Source: JADJLQ01 sp964405735 (GTDB lineage Bacteria; Bacteroidota; Bacteroidia; Chitinophagales; Saprospiraceae). Taken from it: 64,000 nucleotides of DNA. Each line of letters begins with the position of its first letter. Positions within the stretch are counted from its first letter, which is position 1. Positions 8,747 to 17,651 of this stretch are shown one piece after another. The stretch is taken from assembly GCA_964405735.1 (NCBI GenBank), contig CAYOPD010000001.1, positions 1 through 64,000 of the forward strand. Reading direction: 5' to 3'. The notes under the pieces are model-generated. The model did no database searches. It was given only the letters and a program-made list of their open reading frames with translations, and had not been told where the DNA came from. A program made the position numbers and the translations under genes.

Positions 8747-9361
8747 TCATTTTGCCGGCAACGGTCGCCAGTCCGCTCGCTCCAGCCAGGACAACAATTG
8801 TTTTTCGATGGTGGCCAGTTGGAGAGGCGGACTGTGGTTGACGTCGATTTGTTGTTTCCGGTTATTGAGTTTCAGGGTAAAAGACCTCGTCGGAAAATCA
8901 GGGACGATTTCTTCCTTCCGGGGATATTGGTCCTGAAGGCCGGACTGAAGGGCAGTGGCAACCCACGATTCCAATTTGCCTTTCTGGTCCAGTTCAAGAC
9001 GGGTAAAATAGAGACCCGACCTTTCCACGTACTGCAGGCCATTCCAAAATACCATCCCGTCGTTGGTGACGACTACACGGTAAACCGGGCATTTTCCCCG
9101 GCAAGGCCCAAAGGATAAGGTAAAAAGGGTATCAATTTTAAAAGCGGGTGGGGGAACGGTATCCTTTGTCTCTGCAGGGAGAGGAGCCTCAATGGCCACC
9201 GGGGGTGGCTTCATGTCCTGTTCCGCAGGATCGTTTTTTGAAATGCCTTCTGAGGGTGTAGTAACCGCAGGACCGGATGGTGCCTGCTTCAATCTTGCGG
9301 TGGAAGCACAACCGACCAGCAATTGCAGGCCCAATAATAAATTAAGGGCAGCATATTTCAT
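8747..9361 (-). CDS. DUF6438-type lipoprotein
   Basis: The protein has 204 residues. It begins with a lipoprotein signal peptide, MKYAALNLLLGLQLLVG followed by Cys18, and then a Pro/Ala-rich linker to about residue 70. Residues about 78-190 carry the segment SFGPCRGKCPVYRVVV typical of DUF6438, with two Cys spaced as C-x3-C. The domain is widespread in Bacteroidota lipoproteins and has no known function. Its ATG overlaps the yidC stop codon by four bases (ATGA arrangement), so it is translationally coupled to the insertase. Confidence 0.8.
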   Translation of the reverse strand: MKYAALNLLLGLQLLVGCASTARLKQAPSGPAVTTPSEGISKNDPAEQDMKPPPVAIEAPLPAETKDTVPPPAFKIDTLFTLSFGPCRGKCPVYRVVVTNDGMVFWNGLQYVERSGLYFTRLELDQKGKLESWVATALQSGLQDQYPRKEEIVPDFPTRSFTLKLNNRKQQIDVNHSPPLQLATIEKQLLSWLERADWRPLPAK

Positions 9362-11208
9362 TTTTTAACCTGTTTTTGCCTGTCATCCATTTTTTTCTGC
9401 TGTTCTTTCATCATAATCTCCAGCCTTTCCTGGAAGCCTCCTTTCTTTTTCGGCTTATGCCTGGCGGCATGGAGCTCTTCTTTCATTTTGCTTTCAGGGA
9501 AAAAAAGTGCCTTTCCTCCCAGGGTTTGTCCGATATTCAGGACGTTGCTGAAAGCCATATAAGCGGTAAGGCCGGCAGCTGAATTATTGAAGAAAAACAG
9601 GAAAAATACCGGCATGATATATTGCATGTATTTCATGGCCGGGTTCATGGAAAAATCCTGGTCCTTGGTACTGTAATAGGTAAAAACAAGCGTAGAGATT
9701 ACCCAGATCAGGGTGAAAAGACTGATGTGGGCTCCGAAAAAAGGAATGTTCACCGGCAGTTTGGCAAACACGTCGTAGGACGAAAGGTCGTCCGCCCAAA
9801 GGAAGGAGGCTTGCCGGAATTCGATGGACGCAGGGAAAAACTGATAAAGGGCCAGCCAGATGGGCATCTGCAGCAGCATGGGAAGACAACCACCCAGGGG
9901 ATTCACGCCAAATTCCCTGTACAATTTCATCGATTCCATCTGCATGGCCTGCTGGTCACCTTTGAATTTTTCCCTCAGCACGTTCAATTCGGGTTTCAAC
10001 GCTCCCATTTTTGCCTGCGAATGAAGCATTTTATAGCTGAGGGGGAAAAGGATAAGTTTTACGATAAAGGTCAGTACCAGGATGACAATGCCTTTGCTGC
10101 CAATGAAACCGGACAGAAAATTAAACACCGGCCGGATCACCCATTTATTGATGCTTCCCAGGATGCTCGCTCCAAAGGAAATAATATCCTCCATGCCGTT
10201 GCCCTGGGCTTTAAGCAACTGAAACTCATTGGGACCGATATACCATTTCAACTCCTGCGAACCGGACTCTTCGATGGGAATGGAAACCCGGGTATTGAAC
10301 CGGGTGATGTATTCGGAACCTTCAGGCCCCGGTGTGGTTTCAACCGTAATGTTACGGAATGGATCGTCTGCAATGAGACTGGTATTGAAGAATTGCTGGG
10401 CATTGGAGATCCAGGCTACCTGGCCTTCAAACGATTCTTTTTCAGCCCCGCCGTATTTCAACTTTTCTTTGTCGTCCTGGACTGGTTTGTAATGGAGGGT
10501 AGTCAATGTTTTTTCATAAGCGATCCCCCTTTCCTGGGGCTCGATGTAATTCTGCCAGTCCAGCACGATTTCTTTTTGAGCCAGCTCCTGCTCAAAGCCG
10601 TTCAGGCTTATATTAAAATCTACGAGATAACTGCCCGGTTGCAGCCGGTATTCCAACATCAATTGTTTGCCATCCTGGGTTCCTGCGGTGAAAGCCACGG
10701 ATAAAGCATCCGACTTGGGGACGGAAAAGAGGAGGTTCTTGGTTTCGAGCGGCTTTTCCCGGAGTGGAAGGGTAAGGTTCAGCAGATTGCTGGGGTGGTT
10801 GAGCAAATAAAGAGGCGCTTTCTGGTCCGGTCCTTTGGAGACCACTACCATCCTTTTATGTTCTTTCAACTCAGCTTTGGTGATCTGGCCTCCGAGGTTG
10901 CTTATGGTAAGCTTCAAGACCTCGTTTTCGAGGATATAATCACTGGCTTTGATGGTGCTGTCCGGCACGATCACCCCGGGGATGCCGGTATTTTGAACAG
11001 CAGGTACCGAAACGTTCAAGGTATCCAAGCCTTCACCGGAAGAACGGATTTGATTTCGGATGCTGTCCTGGATTTGCTGGGCCCGCGTGATGGAATCCTG
11101 GATCCTGGTCTGAATCGCCTCCTGCTGATGTTGCCTGGTGCTGAAATAGGACCATAGGAGCAAAACGATAAAAATCAAAATAAAACCAACGATATTATTC
11201 CTGTCCAT
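9358..11208 (-). CDS. yidC: Membrane protein insertase YidC
   Basis: The protein has 616 residues, as expected for the long Gram-negative YidC. It inserts proteins into the inner membrane with or without SecYEG. An N-terminal membrane helix (about 7-20) is followed by a large periplasmic beta domain (about 60-340) and the conserved insertase core with about five helices (about 360-570), including the SYKMLHSQAKMGALKPEL amphipathic region and the FGVNPLGGCLPMLLQMPIW signature. The tail is very basic (KPKKKGG and Lys-rich end), fitting ribosome contact. A clear promoter lies just upstream, and the DUF6438 lipoprotein overlaps its stop. Confidence 0.97.
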   Translation of the reverse strand: MDRNNIVGFILIFIVLLLWSYFSTRQHQQEAIQTRIQDSITRAQQIQDSIRNQIRSSGEGLDTLNVSVPAVQNTGIPGVIVPDSTIKASDYILENEVLKLTISNLGGQITKAELKEHKRMVVVSKGPDQKAPLYLLNHPSNLLNLTLPLREKPLETKNLLFSVPKSDALSVAFTAGTQDGKQLMLEYRLQPGSYLVDFNISLNGFEQELAQKEIVLDWQNYIEPQERGIAYEKTLTTLHYKPVQDDKEKLKYGGAEKESFEGQVAWISNAQQFFNTSLIADDPFRNITVETTPGPEGSEYITRFNTRVSIPIEESGSQELKWYIGPNEFQLLKAQGNGMEDIISFGASILGSINKWVIRPVFNFLSGFIGSKGIVILVLTFIVKLILFPLSYKMLHSQAKMGALKPELNVLREKFKGDQQAMQMESMKLYREFGVNPLGGCLPMLLQMPIWLALYQFFPASIEFRQASFLWADDLSSYDVFAKLPVNIPFFGAHISLFTLIWVISTLVFTYYSTKDQDFSMNPAMKYMQYIMPVFFLFFFNNSAAGLTAYMAFSNVLNIGQTLGGKALFFPESKMKEELHAARHKPKKKGGFQERLEIMMKEQQKKMDDRQKQVKK

Positions 11209-11227
11209 TGTAGGTATTAAAGAGCCG

Positions 11228-11258
11228 CAAAGGTACTATTAGTTTATGCGATGGACAA
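11228..11258 (-). promoter_or_regulatory. Bacteroidota-type promoter of yidC
   Basis: On the minus strand a TTG (11258-11256) is followed after 20 bases by TACCTTTG (11235-11228), a perfect TAnnTTTG -7 element. Transcription should start near 11221, about 13 bases before the yidC ATG at 11208. Confidence 0.75.
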
Positions 11259-11340
11259 GAAACAGCCAACATCCGGAGCCTTTACCCAAATTACCCTTAA
11301 TCCAAGGACCGTATAATCCTGTTGCCCCACTTATTCGTTT

Positions 11341-11389
11341 GCTAACCTGCCAACTTGCCAACTGACAAACTGGCCAACTAGCTAACGGA
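11341..11389. repeat. Octamer array (8-nt register) abutting a stop codon
   Basis: Six consecutive octamers in exact register (11341-11388), of the form GCYAACNN or GCCAACTN, for example GCCAACTT, GCCAACTG and GCCAACTA. The reverse complement is the same AGTTGGC family seen at 42337-42524. The last unit ends next to the stop codon (11390-11392) of the helix-hairpin-helix gene. Confidence 0.8.
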
Positions 11390-13477
11390 TTAAAATTTCC
11401 ACCTACATTGAAACTTAAGGGTCGTGTCGTTAATTGATTCATTATCAGATAAATCCGTTTTAGAACCAGGGCTTGACAGTTTTAAGGTACAGGCCCATCT
11501 TCCTTCCAGCATCAACCGTTTTGACAGGGCCCACCTCTGATTCCAATAAGCCCTCAAGCCCTTTCCGCTGAATGCAGGCACACTGAAATTGTACAGAAGG
11601 TCATTCTCATAAGCGTAAATTCGGGAATCATAGTCTCTGGTCGAAAAAAAACAAATCCGGGCTGTGAAAGATAAGGCTGACTGAATGGGTTGGTAAAGAA
11701 TATCCTGAAATAGCAAAAAACCCAGGGAAGCCTCTTCCCCTGACCTTTGGTTCCTGTTGAACTCAAGACGGCTGCGTGTTTCCAGGCCCTTCCCGTGAAA
11801 TAAATTCAAATGCACCCTGATCTGGGTTTGCGCCCGATCCACCAGCGGTTTGAGCGCATAATTTCCTTTGCCGTTTTCCTGACTTCTTTTAAATCGAAAT
11901 TGGAGATAGGCCTCGACTTTATGCCTGACGGTGTAATTAAGGCGGACGAGTTGTTCATTGCCGGATGAAGGACCATCGGCCTGGTAGCTGTACCATGGAC
12001 GTCTCCAGAAGTCCCAATAGGCATTTATTTTCCATTGGGGCGCAGGGATAAATTCAAGGCCGGCATACAGGCCTTGTTCATTGACCGGATCGCCATATTC
12101 ACCAAACGCATTGGCATAAAACGATGTATATTTTTTACCGTATCGACGGTAAACCAGCGCAAGGTCCAGTCTTTTATCCAGGCCGGCCTGTATGCCCGAG
12201 ACATGAGCGATCCCGGAAGGGCTGCTGCATGCCGTCTCACTGAACATATTGAAATTCTTGTATTTGATACTCCAGTCCAGACTGGCCTGGCTCAGGGTTC
12301 TCCCTGAAAAGGCATAGGCCGTATATGCCGAAGTTTTCTTCTTAAAATATTTGTCATAACGGCTGGAAACCAGGTTGAATGCGAACTGTCCCGATTTCCA
12401 TCGATGCCTGACAGAACCGCCGGCCATTTGTTCATTCACCCTTTTCTCATCCTCAAGTTCTGAAGGGCTGCGGTGATTTCCGCTTTCCTGAAAACCGGTG
12501 ATCACTTCCGTGCCCTGGATCATCGATTGACCCGAATTGGCATCTTTTTTCCGGTTGGAATAAAATACAGCCAGCTGTGTATTCGGTTTTAGCCTGAATA
12601 AACCGGAAAGCCCGCGAAAAAAATTAAACTCACCCGCTGCAGTATACGGTCTCAGCGTCCGGTCGGCCTTTCTGACCCCGGTAACCCAGGCGCCTTTCCT
12701 TCCGCCCATACCGGAGTGCATGATCAGGCCCTGCCCAAGGCTTACGGTATAATCACCCAGCACAAATTCTTCAATGGTTTTGTTAACCTGGCGGGCTGCT
12801 GCATGAAAGGAATAATGATCAAACCCCGCCTTGTTGTCTTTTCGGAAAAAGGATTCACCTGCGTCTTTTTCACCCAGGAACCCAATACTCATCCTGTTTT
12901 CATAAAAATGCCTGTAGCGCATCAACAGGTTGTACGGGCTGCCGGGAAATTCAAGTCCGGCATTGCCTGAACCGGATGCAGGTTTTTCATAGCGCGTCAA
13001 CCTGAGCAGCCATTGATTTTGACTGCTGAGAAACTGGTCTTTCAGCTTAATGTTGAATTGATCGAGGTTGGCCCGTAGCCGGATATAAGGGCTGATCCGT
13101 TTAATCAGGTCAGGGTCAAAACCGGGTACCGCCTGCAACTCAAAAAGACTGATCAGCGGCCCATGGTGGCGGATGTAATTTTTGAGCGATTCCAGCCGGG
13201 CAGGGTCGAGCAGTATAAAATCATCCAAGTCCGGATGGTCCGGGTCATTGATATTCAGCGGTTTTTTTCTCCACGATTCAAGCAATTCCATAGATAATCC
13301 CAGATCCGGATCTTCCGGATTTTCACCATGTTCGGAAAAGGATTGCAACACATCTTCAAAATGAAGGATCTCCGATTTAAAAGCAAGGCTGTCTGGTTGA
13401 GCGTGGAGCAAAGAGTTGGACCCAAACCATCCGGATAAAAAAAATAAGGGGACCAGGCCCCGCGAAGAGGTGATCAT
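11390..13477 (-). CDS. Helix-hairpin-helix outer-membrane beta-barrel protein
   Basis: The protein has 695 residues with an N-terminal signal peptide ending near LLHAQ. Residues about 85-145 form a helix-hairpin-helix-like module (LDPARLESLKNYIRHHGPL, then ELQAVPGFDPDLIKRISPYI), the same kind of repeat found in ComEA-type proteins. The remaining part is rich in aromatic, alternating strands and ends LKFQCRWKF with terminal Phe, as in outer-membrane barrels. The combination is common in Bacteroidota and has no settled function; DNA binding by the helical module at the outer membrane is possible but unproven. It follows mutS by 51 bases on the same strand. Confidence 0.75.
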   Translation of the reverse strand: MITSSRGLVPLFFLSGWFGSNSLLHAQPDSLAFKSEILHFEDVLQSFSEHGENPEDPDLGLSMELLESWRKKPLNINDPDHPDLDDFILLDPARLESLKNYIRHHGPLISLFELQAVPGFDPDLIKRISPYIRLRANLDQFNIKLKDQFLSSQNQWLLRLTRYEKPASGSGNAGLEFPGSPYNLLMRYRHFYENRMSIGFLGEKDAGESFFRKDNKAGFDHYSFHAAARQVNKTIEEFVLGDYTVSLGQGLIMHSGMGGRKGAWVTGVRKADRTLRPYTAAGEFNFFRGLSGLFRLKPNTQLAVFYSNRKKDANSGQSMIQGTEVITGFQESGNHRSPSELEDEKRVNEQMAGGSVRHRWKSGQFAFNLVSSRYDKYFKKKTSAYTAYAFSGRTLSQASLDWSIKYKNFNMFSETACSSPSGIAHVSGIQAGLDKRLDLALVYRRYGKKYTSFYANAFGEYGDPVNEQGLYAGLEFIPAPQWKINAYWDFWRRPWYSYQADGPSSGNEQLVRLNYTVRHKVEAYLQFRFKRSQENGKGNYALKPLVDRAQTQIRVHLNLFHGKGLETRSRLEFNRNQRSGEEASLGFLLFQDILYQPIQSALSFTARICFFSTRDYDSRIYAYENDLLYNFSVPAFSGKGLRAYWNQRWALSKRLMLEGRWACTLKLSSPGSKTDLSDNESINDTTLKFQCRWKF

Positions 13478-13528
13478 AGTGTGTGTGCCCTAAGATAAAA
13501 AGAACCGGCAAGAGGAAAAAGCCGCGAA

Positions 13529-16171
13529 TTAATTTTCTTTCAGCATCCCCTTGATTTCGTTGAGTTTCATCAGGCTTTCAATGGGGCTGAGCCGGTCAAT
13601 ATCTGTTTCTTCCAGCATGCGGATCACCGCCTGAGCTCTCGGATCGGAACTTTCAAATATGTTCAGCTGGAAAGGGGAGGGCAATGCCTTGAGTTTGTCG
13701 CCGGTCTCACCGCCGGTGTCAGCAGCTTCGATGGATTTTTGTTCCAGGTGTTTGAGAATGCTTTGTGCCCGGCTGACGATCCTTTGCGGCATTCCGGCCA
13801 TCCGGGCGACATGGATTCCAAAGCTGTGCCTTACGCCGCCTTCTTTGAGCAACCGCAGGAAGAGGACTTTATTGCCGACCTCTTTGGTGGAAACGTGGAA
13901 GTTCTTAATACGTCTGTGTTTGTCGGCCAGTTCATTCAACTCATGGTAATGGGTGGCAAAAAGGGTTTTGGGCCTGGCAGGGTCGGTATCGTGCAGGAAT
14001 TCCGCAATGGCCCAGGCTATGGATATGCCATCGTAGGTACTGGTGCCCCTCCCGATTTCATCCAGCAGGATCAGGCTCCGGGCAGAGGTATTGTTGAGGA
14101 TCAGGGCGGTTTCGTTCATTTCTACCATGAAGGTGGACTCGCCGCTGGAGATGTTGTCCGAGGCTCCTACCCGGGTAAAGATTTTGTCCACGATGCCGAT
14201 GTTTGCCGATTCAGCCGGAACAAAACTTCCCATTTGAGCCATAAGGCAAATCAGCGCGGTTTGGCGCAAAATGGCCGATTTACCCGACATGTTAGGCCCG
14301 GTGATCATCAGGATCTGTTGATTGTCGTTGTCCAGGTAAAGGTCGTTAGGCACATACGATTCACCGGGGGGAAGGTTCTTTTCGATCACGGGGTGCCTTC
14401 CCTGCCGGATGTCAATGATATAACTGTCATCCAGCACGGGCCTGTGATAATCATTCTGACAGGCAAGACGGGCAAATGAAATCAGGCAATCCATACGGGC
14501 AATGAGCTGGGCATCGTGTTGAATGGGATTGATGTATTCTTTGATCTGGCTGACCATCTCCCGGAAAAGAAGCTCTTCGAGATCGATGATTTTTTCTTCC
14601 GCTCCCAGGATCTGGCTCTCCAGTTTTTTTAATTCATCGGTGACAAATCGTTCGCCATTTGCCAGGGTCTGTTTCCTTACCCAGCCCGGCGGCACCTGGT
14701 CCTTGTAGCGGTTGGTGACTTCCAGGTAATAACCGAATACGCTGTTGAACCCTATCTTCAACGGAATCCCGGTTTTTTCAAATTCCTGCTGCTGAAGTTG
14801 AAGCAGCAATTCCTGGGCATGTTGCACGACATAACGGTGTTCATCCAGAACGGCATCACAACCCTCCCTGAAAATCCCGCCTTTATTGGTCAGCGCCGGT
14901 GCATCTTCCTTTATTTTTTGCTCTATGGAAGCCCTCAGTTCCGCGCATAATTGAATGGCTTCGCCCATGTGTTTCAACTCCACATTTCCCGAAGAGATCA
15001 GCAGGTCCTTCAAGCCGGGCAGTGCTTCGAGGGCACGGCGCAACTGAACCGTTTCCCTCGGACTGATCCGGTCCATGGCCGCCTTGTTGATCAGCCTTTC
15101 CAGGTCGCCCACCTGCCGGATGAGGGATTCATACCGGTCGAGATAGTCGTATTGCTGGTGAAAATAACTCACCCCGTCCAGCCTTTTGTTGATCATCCCG
15201 AGGTCCAGCAGGGGGAGCATCACCCATTTATACATCAGCCGGGAGCCCATGGGGGACAGGGTCTGGTCCATGACCTGCAGAAACGATTTCCCTTTATCCA
15301 CAGGGTTTTCGAGCAATTCCAGGTTCCGGATGGTAAAACGGTCAAGCCATACATAATCGGCTTCCGGGATGCGCTGAATGTTTCGTATATGATGGATCTG
15401 GTTTTCAGTCGTTTTGAGGTAATGCAATGCGGCCCCGGCAGCCACCTGGGCCTGGGCCATGTCTTCAATGCCAAATCCCTTGAGGCTGTGCACTTCAAAC
15501 TGCTCCAGCAATTTTTCCCTGGCGTATTCCTGCTGAAAAATCCAGTCATCAATCGAATAGGTGTAATACGCTTTGCCCCAGGTGGATTCAAACGCCCGGG
15601 CGCTGTTTCTAGCTAGTATGATTTCGGCAGGGTTAAAACTTTGCAGCAGTTTTTCAATATAGGATGCATCGCCTTCGGCCACAAGAAATTCACCGGTGGA
15701 GATATCTATAAACGCGAGGCCGTGCCTGGATTTGCTGCCAATATATATGCTTGCCAGGAAATTATTTTTTTTCTGGTCCAGATACTGATCACCGGTGATC
15801 ACCCCCGGCGTAATCATTTCCGTGACCGCCCGGCGAACGACTCTTCCGGGAACCGGTTTTTCCATTTGTTCGCAGATCGCCACCCGGTAACCGGCTTTGA
15901 TGAGTTTGGGCAGGTAGAGGTTAAGGGCATGATAAGGGAAGCCCGCGAGTTCTGTGACGGTAGCGCCGTTGTTTCTTTTTGTCTGAATGATCCCAAGTAC
16001 CCGGGCGGCGAGGATGGCATCCTCGCCAAAGGTCTCGTAAAAATCACCGACTCTGAACAGCAGGATGGCATCGGGATATTTGCCTTTGACCTGGGCATAC
16101 TGGCTGAGCAATGGGGTAGTGGCCCCTTCTTCCTTAGCTATGGAATCCTTATGTTTCGATGGTCTGGCCAA
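13529..16171 (-). CDS. mutS: DNA mismatch repair protein MutS (TTG start)
   Basis: The protein has 880 residues. It recognises base mismatches and small loops and recruits MutL. The mismatch-binding motif GDFYETF is at about 42-48, the Walker A motif GPNMSGKS at 625-632, Walker B LILLDE at about 700-705 followed by GRGTS, and the ABC-type segment ISSGESTF between them. The start must be the TTG at 16171: an in-frame TAA lies four codons further upstream, and the next Met codon falls well inside the conserved N-terminal domain. A TAATTTTG promoter element 15 bases before the TTG agrees with this start. Confidence 0.96.
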   Translation of the reverse strand: MARPSKHKDSIAKEEGATTPLLSQYAQVKGKYPDAILLFRVGDFYETFGEDAILAARVLGIIQTKRNNGATVTELAGFPYHALNLYLPKLIKAGYRVAICEQMEKPVPGRVVRRAVTEMITPGVITGDQYLDQKKNNFLASIYIGSKSRHGLAFIDISTGEFLVAEGDASYIEKLLQSFNPAEIILARNSARAFESTWGKAYYTYSIDDWIFQQEYAREKLLEQFEVHSLKGFGIEDMAQAQVAAGAALHYLKTTENQIHHIRNIQRIPEADYVWLDRFTIRNLELLENPVDKGKSFLQVMDQTLSPMGSRLMYKWVMLPLLDLGMINKRLDGVSYFHQQYDYLDRYESLIRQVGDLERLINKAAMDRISPRETVQLRRALEALPGLKDLLISSGNVELKHMGEAIQLCAELRASIEQKIKEDAPALTNKGGIFREGCDAVLDEHRYVVQHAQELLLQLQQQEFEKTGIPLKIGFNSVFGYYLEVTNRYKDQVPPGWVRKQTLANGERFVTDELKKLESQILGAEEKIIDLEELLFREMVSQIKEYINPIQHDAQLIARMDCLISFARLACQNDYHRPVLDDSYIIDIRQGRHPVIEKNLPPGESYVPNDLYLDNDNQQILMITGPNMSGKSAILRQTALICLMAQMGSFVPAESANIGIVDKIFTRVGASDNISSGESTFMVEMNETALILNNTSARSLILLDEIGRGTSTYDGISIAWAIAEFLHDTDPARPKTLFATHYHELNELADKHRRIKNFHVSTKEVGNKVLFLRLLKEGGVRHSFGIHVARMAGMPQRIVSRAQSILKHLEQKSIEAADTGGETGDKLKALPSPFQLNIFESSDPRAQAVIRMLEETDIDRLSPIESLMKLNEIKGMLKEN

Positions 16172-16185
16172 TCCCTGCTTTTAGG

Positions 16186-16193
16186 CAAAATTA
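16186..16193 (-). promoter_or_regulatory. TAnnTTTG element upstream of mutS
   Basis: TAATTTTG on the minus strand, a perfect -7 box. No clear -33 TTTG is seen at the right distance. The predicted transcript would start about 8 bases before the TTG start codon. Confidence 0.55.
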
Positions 16194-16278
16194 AACAGTT
16201 GACCCCTTCCATTCATATAACGGCTGAAATTAATATATCATGCTTATCTTTATGCCGGTTATTACAAAACAATATTCT

Positions 16279-16773
16279 ATGTCAAATGCACTTAAATCGT
16301 TGAATGAAAACGAGATCCAAACGCTTACGGATGCCCTGCCCCTCATTGCCATCCTGATCGGCAAAGCCGATAACAATCTGGATGTCAAAGAACTGGACCT
16401 GGCGAAAAAAATAACGCATATCCGGACCTTTAACTCCCCGGAATACCTTCAGGCCTTTTATGAAAAGGTGGAGGAACATTTTGACCAGATCCTGGCCAAG
16501 TTTAATGCGGAATTGCCTGAGGATGCAGGCCTGCGCGGAGAAATCATTTCAGGAAAACTGGCCCAGCTCAATCCGGTCCTGGCAAAATTGCATCCCAAAG
16601 CGGGAGCATTCCTCTACCGGGGATTTGTCCGCTTTTCCCAGGAAATAGCCAAAGCCTCCGGTGGTTTCCTTGGATTTCTGGCGGTAAACCCTGAAGAATC
16701 AAAATGGGTAAGCCTGCCCATGATCAACCCTGTTGAATACGAAGACCAGGAAGACGGGGACGAGGAAGAATAA
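16279..16773 (+). CDS. Conserved-looking hypothetical protein, TerB-like helical
   Basis: The protein has 164 residues from the ATG at 16279 (MSNALKSLNENEIQTLTDAL). Earlier ATG codons exist at 16240 and 16252 but overlap a TATCTTTA promoter-like element at 16245-16252, so the later start is preferred. There is no signal peptide. It looks mainly helical, with an early segment ADNNLDVKELDLAKKI that recalls the acidic loop-helix of TerB-like proteins, and a very acidic tail (EYEDQEDGDEEE). I do not recognise a family with confidence. It is divergent from mutS and convergent with the next gene, from which it is separated by only three bases. Confidence 0.65.
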   Translation: MSNALKSLNENEIQTLTDALPLIAILIGKADNNLDVKELDLAKKITHIRTFNSPEYLQAFYEKVEEHFDQILAKFNAELPEDAGLRGEIISGKLAQLNPVLAKLHPKAGAFLYRGFVRFSQEIAKASGGFLGFLAVNPEESKWVSLPMINPVEYEDQEDGDEEE

Positions 16774-16776
16774 TTT

Positions 16777-17601
16777 CTACCGCAGGACCGCAAAACGCCT
16801 GCTGTAAACCGATTTGCCTATTCGCAAAGAGTAAATATAAGCTCCGTTTTGAAGCCCGGAGACCGGCACGGATACCGTGTTGTCTCCTTTATTCAACTTT
16901 ATCGGCAAGGACATCATGGTCCTCCCGGAGACATCCTGGAAGAACAGGCTGGCCGGGCCGGATTCCAAAGCGTATACCCTGATATTTAATTGGTCCCTTG
17001 CCGGAATGGGAAAGGCATGATGACTGGCAGCGGGCTCCTTTAACTCACGGACCGGGCTGGTCAGGCAAGCCTGTGAAGCCGGCTCCGCAACGGTCAGAAA
17101 ATATTTTCCGGGAAAAAAAGGCCCGGGAAAGGCAACGTCAAAGGTCCCGGCCTGGGTAATGAGTTTCAAATTAATCACCAGGTCATAGGTACCCGGTTTG
17201 TTTTCTGCAGTGGCATTCCCTCTCAGCACGACGCAGCCCAGCTGGTTTTTTGCCATCATGCAGTTCCCGGGGTTACAATAATACCTGATTCCTTTTGGAA
17301 GTCCGGTAACGGCATTCGTCGTGTCCAGGACGGCGCTTAGCAGGCCTATGGTGATCGTGGTATTGCCGAACGGGACGGTGATCATATCGGGTATATTGAC
17401 CGTCAGTGGATATTCATAATCCTGGCCGATGCAAACCGGCCGGGAGATGCCACCCATCCGGGTGCTGTCGTTGTAGGGCCGGGGATAAATGCCCGCCGTA
17501 CTGTCTTTATAAATCGGGTTCGGCGAGCAGGCCGGGATTTGCGCACAGATATTGTACATTTGAAAACAGGCAAGAATAAATAGGACCCAAGTTTTTTTCA
17601 T
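16777..17601 (-). CDS. Secreted protein with type IX secretion sorting domain
   Basis: The protein has 274 residues from the ATG at 17601 (MKKTWVLFILACFQMYNICA, signal peptide). The longer frame to 17658 would overlap the divergent receptor gene. The middle part is a beta-rich domain with a CNPGNCMMAKNQLGC segment, where several Cys may form disulfides. The last 80 residues fit the T9SS type A sorting domain: AFPIPARDQLNIRV, then FQDVSGRTM, then GLQNGAYIYSLRIG and a basic end RRFAVLR. It should be exported by Sec, moved across the outer membrane by T9SS and anchored at the surface or released. The substrate or partner is unknown. Confidence 0.8.
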   Translation of the reverse strand: MKKTWVLFILACFQMYNICAQIPACSPNPIYKDSTAGIYPRPYNDSTRMGGISRPVCIGQDYEYPLTVNIPDMITVPFGNTTITIGLLSAVLDTTNAVTGLPKGIRYYCNPGNCMMAKNQLGCVVLRGNATAENKPGTYDLVINLKLITQAGTFDVAFPGPFFPGKYFLTVAEPASQACLTSPVRELKEPAASHHAFPIPARDQLNIRVYALESGPASLFFQDVSGRTMMSLPIKLNKGDNTVSVPVSGLQNGAYIYSLRIGKSVYSRRFAVLR

Positions 17602-17651
17602 ACCTGAAATTTTATGAGGTTTATAGTCTGAATTTATTTCCGAAGATACAT

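Noticed and set aside
9622..10704. Open frame of 360 codons on the plus strand, antisense to yidC
   Set aside because: It mirrors the codon phase of yidC, gives a His/Phe/Gln-rich product without motifs, and yidC itself is fully supported.
14951..15616. Open frame of 221 codons antisense to mutS
   Set aside because: It is a shadow of mutS; the composition is unlike neighbouring real proteins.
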